Source: Diphasiastrum complanatum (taxonomy: Eukaryota; Streptophyta; Lycopodiopsida; Lycopodiales; Lycopodiaceae). From it: 64,000 nucleotides of DNA. The notes under the pieces are model-generated. The model made no database searches. It saw nothing but the letters and a program-made list of their open reading frames with translations, and was not told the DNA's origin. Of this stretch, positions 35,600-46,298 are shown in pieces (within the stretch, counting starts at the first letter, position 1; the number at the start of each line of letters is the position of its first letter). The stretch spans positions 35,408-99,407 of the forward strand of contig MU831872.1 in the NCBI GenBank assembly GCA_029204225.1, in the 5' to 3' direction. A program made the translations under genes and the position numbers.

Positions 35600-37760
35600 G
35601 TCCTTAACCAAATATGGCCATAACAGATAGTGTCTGGAACCCAAGCCTCACCGAACCATAAACAAGCCAAACAAGTTATTAAGCCATACATTGATACCAC
35701 AACCAACTTGTATTGGACAAATGACAGCTATCTATTAGAGGCCATTAGGGATCCTGCTATCCATGCTGCTGCTCAACTCCTCAATAATTTTCTGATGGTT
35801 GAAAACCTCAGGAAAGATGACATCTCTTCCCAAATACTGCATAGGATAGTTGAATCTCATGCCAAAATAGCTAAAGCCCCACTGAAACCATATAACTGCT
35901 TCAAAATTGTGTTTGGAGAGCTCAAATGAGCTATCAAGAGCAATACCAAGTAGTAGTTTGCTGCAAGTCAGTTATTGTCACTCCTCGCAGCCTCACACCT
36001 AGATAATAAAATCCATGGCTTCAGTATGGATTCTGTGCTCTCCATATATGAAGAGGCACCGGTTGAATCATCGCATCAAGCATTGAGTTTCCATAGTCGA
36101 CGTTGTGTACGCAACGAGATCGTCATTCCAGACTCGCTTTCCGCGACACGTCGTCGTACTAGGCAACCAAACCCACTTCGCTTCCACCCCCTGCTGCAAT
36201 ATGCACTAAGCTACTCGTCCCTCAATCCACTGATGCATCCCTCACTTCCACTTCCTCACAGGGTCAGTCTGTGACAATTGGATCTACCGTTCCAATCACA
36301 AATGCCCAGGCCGTCTCTTCCTCACAGTTTCGAGTTATTTCGCCAAACACCCAATCTTTCATGGATATGTTTGCTCACATCGTACCTTGATGAGATGGTA
36401 CCACTCCATGAATTCCAGGTGCTTTGTATTGAAGTCGTGTTTGTGCGGAAAAAAACATTTATTGGCTCCGACAATCCAATTTGAAGTTGTCCAGGCTAGA
36501 AACCTTGATTTCCAAGAACCACCCAACATGGCTGCATGATAATATATTCTGGCGATCGGCAGCTGGTCTTGGACTTTATCGGATGTCATTGGAAGATTTG
36601 GATTGAATGCCAAGGGAGGTAGACAATCATTCCATCTGGTAAGGACTTTAAGTCCTCTATTGGAACTAATATGACATAGTTTGTTCTTAGGTTCAATGAG
36701 GACTTTAAATCCTCTATTGGAGCGAATAACAAGCAGTGGATGCCAACTTGGACAAATCATTTGCAAAGATAGCTGATTGCCGCACAGTTGGGTCTGGCGA
36801 GTTGCGGCACTCAGCACCATAAAATTGGAGGGCTCTGAGAAAATCCACGGATATTTGCCAAATGTATATTTGGTGAATGATGGGCCAATTTGGGGTGTGG
36901 ATGCTGATTTGATCCAATGGCACACCCAAATTTTTCCATAAATGCAATCATGCACTTGTGTCTGCAAGTAGGAATCGCGTTCAAGGATGGTTGCATCCAA
37001 TTCACCTTGAAGTCGTTCGCGTTCCAACTCGGCTAAGTCCAACTGACCTGCCAGCAACAAGACTTGCTGTTTTGAATCCTGGACCGCTTTGTCCACTTTG
37101 TCTTGTGCCGTTAAAAGTGCATTTTGAAGACTGGCCATGTAATCTTCTAGTCGTTGGGCAGACTGGTTGGCCTTCTTTAACTCAGCTTGAGATTTTGCCT
37201 CATATTGTCTGGCAATCTTTAACTCGCGGTTTAACTGAATAACCTTTTGGCTAATCAGTGTGTTCTTTGTCCCCAAATCTGCTATGCACTTGGACATGTC
37301 TTTCTTTTCATCAATCATGGTATGGATCATGCGCGCAAGGTTTGAAACTAGACCTATTGCGTCACCAAAATCCACGGTCGTCGAAACAGCAGCAGCAGAG
37401 CAACAAGAACAATGTCGGTAGGGATTGTGCTGACTGGCCTCTAGTGTGTGGCCGGTTCTTCTTCTTCAAAGATATCTGCTATTTCAAAATCCTCTGGTAC
37501 CGTGGCATCGAACTGCTTTGGAGACGGAATAACATGAATGACCCTGATGGTTTTCGGTGCGGCTTCAGCTTGATCTTGCTGGTTGATCTGGAAGGAATCA
37601 TCAAATCCAGTAGAGGTAACATGGAATTGTTCAAATCCTCTTCCAGGGGATTGGAGTGCAAACGGATCCCGAGGCAACCCTAACCCTAGCTAATAAGTGA
37701 GAGGGATTTGGCACCCTGTGTGTGTAAGTCCAACTCGATGATCAGATATTTTGTCATCTC
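35600..37760. mobile_element. Rearranged gypsy fragment C (internal inversion)
   Basis: From about 35,640 to 36,090 the plus strand matches the extra-ORF region of element B (ELK.AIKSNTK, LLSLLAASHLDNKIHGF, SIYEEAP). From about 36,360 to 37,680 the continuation of the same ORF lies on the minus strand. A short LTR piece in plus orientation (GATCCCGAGGCAACC...GAGAGGGATTTGGCACC) follows at about 37,664-37,757. An inversion inside the element, or two fragments joined head to head, explains this. Confidence 0.65.
36359..37375 (-). pseudogene. Gypsy extra ORF in fragment C (coiled coil plus C-terminal part)
   Basis: 338 open codons: a coiled-coil-like first half (KIARQYEAKSQAELKKANQS..., LQNALLTAQDKVDKAV, LELERERLQGEL pattern), then a partly frame-shifted middle, then LPPLAFN and ARIYYHAAMLGGSW, which match element B at 27400-27500. 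The middle contains a short internal duplication, GAGGACTTTAAATCCTC, near 36640-36720. Function unknown. Confidence 0.45.
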
Positions 37761-37955
37761 CCCCTTGCTGTTATATAAGGAGGCTAACATAATTTGCTCT
37801 CTTTGAGCACTTAGTTTGTATTTTGTAAAAAAAAGTCTTTGATATATGGTTAATTATTATTAAAAAAAACCCTGAGTTTTGCAACTCAAAAAAGAAATGG
37901 AACAAATGGTGGAAAATCCAAAAGTGGAGAAAAATTAGTCATGAAGATATTGTGG

Positions 37956-37957
<2 letters not shown>

Positions 37958-38020
<63 letters not shown>
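37958..38020. repeat. (GA)n microsatellite, about 63 bp
   Basis: Uninterrupted GA run preceded by GTGGGG. Confidence 0.97.
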
Positions 38021-38022
<2 letters not shown>

Positions 38023-38770
38023 CTCGGTAAACCCCTCAAATTGAAAATGAAAGCCATTAGAGATCAAATTGCAAAGATTCAAATGAGCCCTAGCAAGAAG
38101 ACTTCTTGCTTTAGCAATAGAATGAAACAACATGATCTTTTAATCGTAATCAAAAGTTGATTTATTGTGCACTAGTAAGCTCAAGAAGCAAGTCAAATCG
38201 TTGAAAAATGCAAAAACAAAAATTCTAAGTCAAAAGGATTGAAAATAACCAAGGTGACGACGAGAAGTTTTGCTTTACACAGGGTATGTAAACCATTAAA
38301 AAACTAAAAAACAAAAGATTGCATTTAAAAGGAAATTCTAAAACTCACATAACAATGACACCTCATCTTTTAGAAAGATCACAATAGCCTACTGCAACAG
38401 GAGCGAAGCTAAAAATCAATTTTGTCATCACTTAATTAAGGCACCTAATCTTCTAGCAAATCATCACAATAGCTTATGATGTCGTTCGGTGTCCTCGTAG
38501 CAAAGAATTATAAATTAACACTTACAATATCAATCTTTTTAAGAACACATAAATGCAACCAAGTTTGCAACAACAAAACAATAAACCGAAACAATTAAAA
38601 TCCAAAATATTTCAAATTAATGAAATTAAAAATGAAATCGAACAATATGGGTTGTTCATTTTCTCTCTAAGTCTGGGGACATGAGAAAGCTAATTCCTGG
38701 TTCCACAGCCATGAACTGGCCTCGAAAACAAGCTTTGGCCCCCATGGTGCAAATTTGTGAGTATGTTCTT
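38021..38770. other. No recognised gene
   Basis: AT-rich sequence after the GA tract, with no coding or mobile-element signature recognised. Confidence 0.5.
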
Positions 38771-38772
38771 GG

Positions 38773-39250
38773 CACTACAAGAGAAACCAGTTCTTGGCTA
38801 TGGCAGCACATCTACGATACACTTTTTTGCACAAGCAAGGACTCGCTGCCTCGTCCAACTAGTGTTAGCGCTTAATGGCACGTGTCACAGGGGTAAGGGG
38901 CAGACCAATGCCAAGGCCAAGGGGCTGAAATACGCTGGGATCCACTCTTTGGGAAGTGCGAGGGACCTGCTTTTTGGGGGGTGCGAGTAGTGGGATCCGG
39001 GGCTCGCACGCGCCGGGACCCAATTTTTGACGAGCCCCAACTTTCCTTGGTGTTTTGAGTTTTGGGACCACGTTTTTGCACAAGTCCCATTTTTTCGCTG
39101 GGAACCACTTTTTTGTGGGGCACGATTGATGGAATCCCGGGCTCGCACACACCGGGACCCAATTTTTCATGGGCCCCAACTTTATCCCAACATATTCCAG
39201 ATTCCACACATTTTTTGCGAGTCCCGGGAGCCCTTTCCACGAGCATCGCT
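38773..39250. mobile_element. Possible CACTA terminus with GC-rich subterminal repeat array
   Basis: CACTACAAGAGAAA at 38773-38786 resembles plant CACTA TIRs (CACTACAAGAAAA). It is followed from about 38,930 by degenerate repeats built on GGGACCCAATTTTT, GGGACCACGTTTTT and GGGCTCGCACACACC. No second TIR, target duplication or transposase was established, so the limits are uncertain. Confidence 0.4.
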
Positions 39251-39472
39251 CGCCCACGCGGGGAGGTGAAGTGTTTGTTTGTGTATATATCGAAGCAGAT
39301 ACACTATTCTGGAAAACTTATGGGACATATGGTATTCAAGACACATGGCTAACACAAGAGGGGTTTTGGGCGGGCAGGAGGACGGGCAGTGGGCAGGCAC
39401 GGCGGGCAACGGGCAGGTTCCTGTGGGAACACACGACAGACAGGCTCCAAAAGGCGTCATGTGGCCAGGCCA

Positions 39473-39499
39473 TATCTCTCTCTCTCTCTCTCTCTCTCA
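39473..39499. repeat. Short (TC)n tract
   Basis: About 13 TC units roughly 260 bp upstream of the COX6A start codon. Confidence 0.9.
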
Positions 39500-39758
39500 C
39501 TAATCTTAAAGGCGCCAATAAATAAAAGCCCTCCACTGTTGGATTTCTCGAGAAACGCTCAGATTCTACCACGTTCAGATAATAGCAACCATTGAAAAAA
39601 GCCGAAGGGGCAATATGCCACTTGGCGAACATCGAAGTGTCCGGGCGCAATATATGTAGTGGGCTTAAGACTCATCCCCTCCTGACGAGCTCTTTTGAAG
39701 AACAGATCAACCCTAGCGCCTTCACAAAAGCAGAAGCAAAGTGCGAAGGCGAGAGAGC

Positions 39759-42700
39759 ATGGCGCAATCTGTGATGCGACAGAGGATGGCTTCGGCTTTG
39801 CTGCGTGGATCTATGGCAGAGCATCGACTTCCCTCTCTGCTTTCCAAGCGCTCATTTTCGGCCACAGCCGCGGGCCATGACGATGCCGGTAAGATAAGAT
39901 ATGAAAGATAAATCGTTCTATGTTATCGTTTATCAGATCATTTTGGAGGATTAATCTGATTCAGAAAATTGGAAGTCTATAGGAATCATCATTTATTTGA
40001 ATCAGATCATTTTGGAGGATTGATGTTTTTCTTTTGAACATTAACTTTCATTTAACGTAAATGTTAACTTTTCTTTGTCATTGTTTATCAGATCGGTAAT
40101 AAGATGAAATTTTATCAGAATCGGATCATTTTGGGGAATTGATGTTATGATTTCTGTACATAATCTTTAATTTGACATAAACTTTTCATTGTCATCGTTT
40201 ATCAGATCATTAATCTTTCATTTGACATAAACTTTTCTTTGTCATCGTTTATCAAATCAGTAATTAACGAAAGTTTATCTGAGTTATATCATTCTGGAGA
40301 ACTAGTGTTTTGCTTTCTGGAAATAAACTTTCATCTATAAGAAAGTTTTCTTCTCATCGTTTTGACCTACGAACGTTTATCTGAATCATATCATTTGTGA
40401 GGATTAGTGTTTTACTTTCTGATTCCACATGAAAATCTAGCATACAATCTGTATGAAAGCTTGCCAAAACTCACTTTTTACCATGATATTCAGATCTCTG
40501 ATTAGAGTTGACGGGTTCTTGTTTTGAGTAATGCAGCGGAGGCAGTTAAGTGGAGAAACATCACAATATGTGCATATATAGCGTGCATTAGTCTTGGCGT
40601 CTACAGCTTCTCCGGACATACAGAACACCATCATAATCATGAAAGACCGGTACAGCTCCACCTTCAGCTCTACGTTTGTTTGTGTTACATGCTGCTGTCT
40701 CGAAAGATATGAATGATGTAGTGAGTGTAACTAAGTTTTAGAAAGTGTCAATTGGCATTTCTATTGATGGTTTTTAGTTAGTCTCGTTTCAAAATATTAA
40801 ATATGTTGCGTGTATTTTGGTACTTTGTTTCTTTTAGATCCATACATGTTCTTCGAACAGAACATTGCTACTCATTCTTGCCAGAACGAGCTATAAGTTG
40901 ACCTGAACTTTCTGTTCACAATTTGAATCAAGAAGTTCATTTTTGAGCTTCAACTCTTACATATGATCCTAACAATTTCTGGCTATTGTTGGAAATTCCC
41001 ATCGTTGAAACCAAGCAGGACACTACATATATCAGAATTCAGGATAATCAGATCTCTTGTGACGGTGTGGCCTGTCATGTCAAGATTCAAAACAGAATTT
41101 ACAGAAATTAGAATGACATTATGACCCAACTTTAAGAGAACTGCAGTAAGTTGAAACTTGAAAGTTCAAAGTTGTAAGTTGTAACTACTAACTTGTAACC
41201 ATATCCTGGCCCAGTGGCCCCGGCCCCCTACTACCCAGGTACAAGGATCTGCTAAGTGCTCACTGGCAACTGCTTGCTAAGGAGACTCAGGACTGTGAGT
41301 GACAAGTGTGGAGTAAGTTGTAACGAGTTGGAACTTGCCAGTGGCTACTTGGAAGTTGCCGGTTGGAACTCAGGGTTTAGAAATTAGGAGCCTGGAGTAT
41401 AACTGAAATTTGAGCTCAGAGGCTAGAGCTGAATCCTGATAATAGATTATAGTTATTAGTGACCATTGACTACTTAGTACTAAGTTCTAACTACTAACTA
41501 GTGAGTCGGGACCATGGTCCACTTACTAATTTGATACAAACTACAGTGATCAGTGATATGGATAATGGCAGGCTGCAGCTACTAGCTAGGTATTAGGTAG
41601 AGTCTAGAGTCTAGACTTGGGACCGTACTACATAGTACGTAGGTACTAGGTACTAGGACTGTAGATTGTAAATTGTAATTTTGTTTCAAAGTTGAAACTT
41701 GAAAGTTGAAGTTCAAACTTATTTGCAAATTGCAATGTCGAGATCGGAGAAAAGAATAAACAAGAAGATTATGACAATGTTTGAGAAAGCCAAAAAAATT
41801 TAGGTTAGAAACTTAGATTTATCTTACATTTGTCATCATCATTCATCATTCAACATTGAAGTAAAACATTGAACATTCTATTATCTATATGACATATGTG
41901 ACTACTAAGTTCTAACTAGTAACTTCTAACATAATACATTAAAATTTAAATACCAAAATCAAAATTGTAAAACTTTAAAGTTTAAACTTTAAACCTTTAA
42001 GGCTTTAACCATTAGTAATTAGATAATTGACTAACATTAAACAGACTACATAGTACATACTACAATTAAAACTTAACTTCAGAAATCAGGAACTTGAAAC
42101 TTGAAACTAGATTCTAGAATCCATAATACATCATGATTCATGAATCATAACATAATAGTAAATACATATGCCAGGTGCCTCATGAGTTCGGTCACCAATG
42201 TAATGCACGATGTGTCTGATGATAAATCATGATGTAAACATACTACACCTTAAACAGCTCAAGGGTCAATGCTCATCTAGTGACATGAACATCTACAGAC
42301 TAGTAACTACAATGATCTAATGTACAATCATCTGACATCAATGAGCACTGAGCAGGCTGCAGTGAGCACTCTAAGCTCTCCTACGCCTGAGTCTCCTCCC
42401 ACTCGCTGGTGCTGTGGAGCCTACTATGGCCTCTCGAGTGGTAGACTCAGCTACGAAATCCTCATCAGAGGTAGAGGTACGACGCCCCGCATCCTCATCC
42501 CCGCCCTGCTCAGACTCCTTTATACTCCTCCTCTGAGGAAAGTCTTGTGAGAGAATCCTGATGGCAAGGCGACGCAATTTGGGGACATCAACCCCAAACT
42601 TCGACCACCATGACACGGGACGTAGCTGGCCTGAATCACAGTTCAAGGGGCAGTTAGTACTTACTACTAGCAAGTTGCAACCAAGTTCCAAGTTCCAACA

Positions 42701-45479
42701 AGTTACAATATGATTGACTAATTGTGCAGTAAAATGTGAAAGCGTCGGGCCAGTGGCGAACTCCAAGGTCTCCTGCCTGAAAATCTGAAGCTCATCTAGT
42801 AGGTTATCCTGCTCGTGTACATCAGGATAGACTCGGGAGATATAGGCATTCCAGCCCCATGAGCTCCCTATCTGTGAACTGCTCCTCATTCCCAATGGCA
42901 GCTCGAATATGTGAGAACATGTACTCGCCCGTGACTGCCTCCCCAGAGGTGTCGATGGATCTGAGAAACATTGTCCCCATGCACGAAGACACCAGGATAT
43001 TCAATATGTGGCGCCTCCTCGTATCGCTCCAACCATCAGATATGATGGTGCAACCATACCTAGTTGAAAGTTCACAGGTGACAAGTCAGTGGACCGTGGT
43101 CATGACTCACATTGCATTGTTGCAGTGTTGCACAACTTACAGGTGACAAAACAAGATGATAGATCCGAGAGGATAGATCTTAAATTGTAATTCAAATTTC
43201 ATGGCAAATTGCAATGATAAATGATCATTTGAATATTGACAAATTACAATCATGTATGATTCATGATTAAACATAAATAGCTAGCTGCAATTAACAAGTA
43301 ATAAGTATGCATTGCAAATTTTAACGAAAAAAATAAAAAATTTCACACGGCCGTGGGTGCCGTGGATCTGAAGCCCCACGGCACACGTGCTGTACCAAGT
43401 GCCGTGGTACGGCACTTGGAACTATGATACTATATATGTGTGTGTGTGTGTGTGATACTGTGTATATAAATATCATAGTTGCACTGTGTTTCTAGAAATG
43501 CGTCCAGAAACGTGTTCAGAAACGAGTTTCTGACATGCGTTTCTGGTTTGGGACTGTGTTGCAGCGGATAGCGATCCGCGACCTGGATCGCAAATTTTTT
43601 TTTTTTTTTTGTGGAAAAAGGAGTAATGGCCAAATATTTTTTTTTGAGTTTAATACTAACTAAATCAGTTTTGAATGGTGTTCTGATGCCAATGGTTTGC
43701 AGATCTACTGATTCCGTTTTCTGTTAGAAAATGATAGAAAGAGTTAGAACTTAGGAGCCTGCCTTAGATTGGCGGGAATTGTATACTTCTTTTGGAATAG
43801 CTGAAACAGGGGGTTCGGGGGGCGGTGCCCCCCCCCCGGAAACAGTCGGCAAACTACACAGTCATAATGCTTTCAATCAGAGCTTTCATCTGATACCCAT
43901 ATTGCCTAAAAAAATTTCAAAAAAAAAAATGATTCTGCGCGATTCTGATTTGGTGAATCTGTTGCTTACATGTTTGTGCACGATATGGGCCAAACAGGTA
44001 TTGATAGTTGAGATTTTGACGCGTTCTTCCGGATTGCATTCCGGAATGCGGACTGCAACCTTGGTTTGGGACAGCATTTCTCAGAAACGTGTTTTTTCTT
44101 TTTCTTTTTTGTGGACAATATGGGTATATTAGGTGCATCAATTCCTATTGGATTCTATCATTCCCTGTTGATTTTTAATATCCTTTTATTTTTCAGAGAT
44201 TCTGAATCCAGAAACAAGTTTCTGAGAAACGCATTTCTAGAAACGTTTTTCTCCAGAAACGCGTTTCTATGCAACTATCATATATAACAAAAAGAAATGA
44301 TTGAGTTCATGCCAGTGGAACACGTTTCGTGGCAACAATGATGCATTCTACCACCTATACTCTCTCTCTCTCTCATGCACACATGCACATCCACACATTT
44401 ATTTACACGTCCTCCTTATGGTCTCGGCTCTCCTCATCCATGTTATGCTGATTGATTATGGCTTTTTGATCCGTAAATCTAAAGTTGTAAACAAAACAAT
44501 TTCGAATAAAAGATGTTTGGAGGTGACTGGCGTGGTTTTTCATGTAGATATTTGTGCTCTATGTTCTAGTCATCATCAAACTTTTATTACTAGTTTCTGA
44601 TGTAGACAGTATCTGCAATTCCATCAATTCACAACTGCATGAAACGTATGTCAGCTGGGTGGAATGCTGTTTATTTTTAATATTACAAACGATAGCCGTT
44701 CACTTTTGTGTAAATGAACTGTAGCTCATATTTTTCTAGCCTCATTTGATCTTCATTGCAAGTGCTTGGTTCACAACAGAGTCTGGTAGATGAGGTTGGA
44801 GATGCTTAGTTTGGAGTGACGTTGTAGTGAATAATTATCTTTGATTCTAGTTGGAAAATGATAAGTATTTGTGGTTTGTTTTGACAGCAATACTCCTACT
44901 TGCACATCCGAAACAAAGAATTTCCATGGGGTATGTGTATATTGTCACACGTGCTATTTTGGCTTCTAATGCTAGTATTCTCTATGATATTATAAGGTTT
45001 TGGTCATTAGTTTCATTGAGAATGAATTGATTTGGCTGAAGTGCTGATAAGTTATGAGAAGAGCTTTTTCATTTATTAGCAGAGTGATAGTTGTTGGAAA
45101 AAAATACCTCTTATGACTTTTTGTTTATGTGGTATATGTTGGCTGTCAAACTTGATTATTCTGTTCCAAGAGGACTAGGACTTCCACAAGGCTTAAAGAG
45201 AGGCTTTTTATTAGTCGATATTAAAAGGGATTCATACCTTTAGTACTTTATTTGAAACGCTAGCATAATGTTGGATACTCTTTAAAAGAATGCAATACAA
45301 TTTAGCATGATTTGTTTTTATGTCACTTGCTTGAGGTCCTTTCAGCATATTTAGCTGTGCTTGCTGAAAATCAGGGTCTTATTTCATAAAAATTAATTTC
45401 TTTTCTGATAGTGTTTACATTTCGTGTGTTGCATGCAGGTCCAAATGGACTTTTTGAGTGGGACAAACATGAACATTAG
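39759..45479 (+). CDS. COX6A: Cytochrome c oxidase subunit 6a, mitochondrial, four exons
   Basis: The exons are 39759-39888, 40537-40649, 44888-44930 and 45439-45479 (TAG), 327 nt in total for 108 residues, close to the usual plant length. All junctions are GT-AG and stay in frame. Residues 1 to about 38 form an Arg/Ser-rich, acid-poor mitochondrial presequence (RSFSATAAGH). Residues about 52-70 (ITICAYIACISLGVYSFSG) form the single membrane helix. A His-rich loop (HTEHHHNH) follows, then the family signature YSYLHIRNKEFPWG and the end GPNGLFEWDKHEH. The protein is a nuclear-encoded accessory subunit of respiratory complex IV in the inner mitochondrial membrane. Intron 2 (4238 bp) contains hAT-derived DNA; intron 1 is a tandem-repeat array. 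The exons are free of lesions, so the gene is probably functional. Confidence 0.95.
39930..40430 (+). repeat. Degenerate tandem repeats filling COX6A intron 1
   Basis: Words such as CATCGTTTATCAGATC, ATCATTTTGGAGGATT, TTTCATTTGACATAAAC and TTTTCTTTGTCATCG recur four to five times at roughly 70-130 bp intervals. They occupy most of the 648-bp intron. Confidence 0.75.
41090..42160. repeat. Low-complexity stretch of AAGTT/AACTT and TACTAG words in COX6A intron 2
   Basis: Reiterated, partly self-complementary words (AGTTGAAACTTGAAAGTT, AAGTTGTAAC, GGTACTAGGTACTAGG, TACTAACTAGT) occur for about 1 kb. The same words interrupt the hAT coding sequence at about 42,655-42,720, so this may belong to the same element. 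Confidence 0.55.
42371..43425 (-). pseudogene. Internally deleted hAT transposase copy in COX6A intron 2
   Basis: On the minus strand, MNILVSSCMGTMFLRSIDTSG..TGEYMF (42850-43004) is the DUF659-like region, close to the copy at 983-2101. It is followed almost directly by the C-terminal hAT dimerisation region, PVSWWSKFGVDVPKLRRLAIRILSQDFP (about 42520-42620). The middle of the transposase is missing. The right flank at about 43,340-43,424 holds GTGCCGTGG-type palindromes and ends ...CACTTGGAACTATG, i.e. a CATAGTTCCAAGTG terminus on the minus strand. The left terminus was not found. The copy cannot make a working transposase; it is antisense to COX6A. Confidence 0.75.
43474..44279. mobile_element. 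Non-autonomous hAT-like element (outer), split by a nested element
   Basis: The left end CATAGTTGCA (43474) and right end TGCAACTATC (44270-44279) form inverted termini. Inside both ends are clusters of GAAACGNGTTTC / TTTCTAGAAA words. The flanking 8-mers ATAAATAT and ATATATAA agree at six of eight positions, so the target duplication is only tentative. No coding sequence. Confidence 0.65.
43554..44063. mobile_element. Non-autonomous hAT-like element (inner, nested), 510 bp
   Basis: It inserts in the outer element. An exact 8-bp duplication GTTTGGGA lies at 43546-43553 and 44064-44071. Its ends are CTGTGTTGCAG and, reverse-complemented, CAAGGTTGCAG. Near the ends are the inverted words GCGGATAGCGATCCGC and CATTCCGGAATG. 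Its core (43839-43914) matches 46408-46482 in opposite orientation. Confidence 0.8.
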
Positions 45480-45654
45480 TGAAGCTCTTGTAAAGATTAA
45501 ATTGAACTTTGTTTGATGTGTTTGTGATGTTGAAACTGAATAAGTATTTTTCAAGAATAATCAAAGATTTGCTCGCTGTAATTGTGTCTTAAGTTTGTTC
45601 TGAGCTGTTCTGGAGCATGTTGCTGGACAATTCATCTCCTTCTCAATAACAAAA

Positions 45655-45751
<97 letters not shown>

Positions 45752-46290
45752 GCTTGTAAATCGTTTTCACTGAGTTTGTAAGTTTCATAGGAAGTTCACA
45801 ACCTATATCTTGGATATATTCTGAAACATTCTTGTCTTTTTCTGCAAAAAGTTCTATCTGGAATATTTCGTACATGAGTTCATTCTTTTTTGGAGCTTGT
45901 ATCGTTTGTCCCCTTACATGGAACAAAAAATTATCATGATTCTTGGCATTTTATAGCTTTCGTTGTCTCCCTTTAGACACCTAGATTTATGCTGCCGCTT
46001 GTAAGACTACTTCAACCAACCTGTCCAAGGGGATAAATGTCTGATTTCAATCCATGCTTCATTTGGTTAATGAACTTACTTAAGAAATGTAGTGCCCATT
46101 TCCCTTGCATTTGAGTTATACATAGAGTGCTAGACAAAAATGTTAAATATGCATCTCTTGTACAACAGAAGGAAAACTTCAGCTTATGCTTCAAACTTAT
46201 GGTGTCATTAATATGTACGTTTTTCTTGTTTGAATGATCTGAAAGTTTAATCAAAAAAAGTTGATCCGTGACAATTTTTTAGCAAAATGT
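45480..46290. other. COX6A 3' flank
   Basis: Downstream flank containing the CT microsatellite at 45659-45745. No other gene recognised. Confidence 0.6.
45659..45745. repeat. (TC)n microsatellite, about 87 bp
   Basis: Uninterrupted TC run about 180 bp after the COX6A stop codon, probably in or near its 3' UTR. Confidence 0.97.
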
Positions 46291-46298
46291 GAAAGGAG

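Noticed and set aside
38865-39525. Several overlapping frames of 80-130 codons on both strands
   Set aside because: They cover the GC-rich repeat array, where stops are rare. No domain or splice context.
43438-43455. (TG)n tract as a separate feature
   Set aside because: Only about nine units; minor compared with other tracts.
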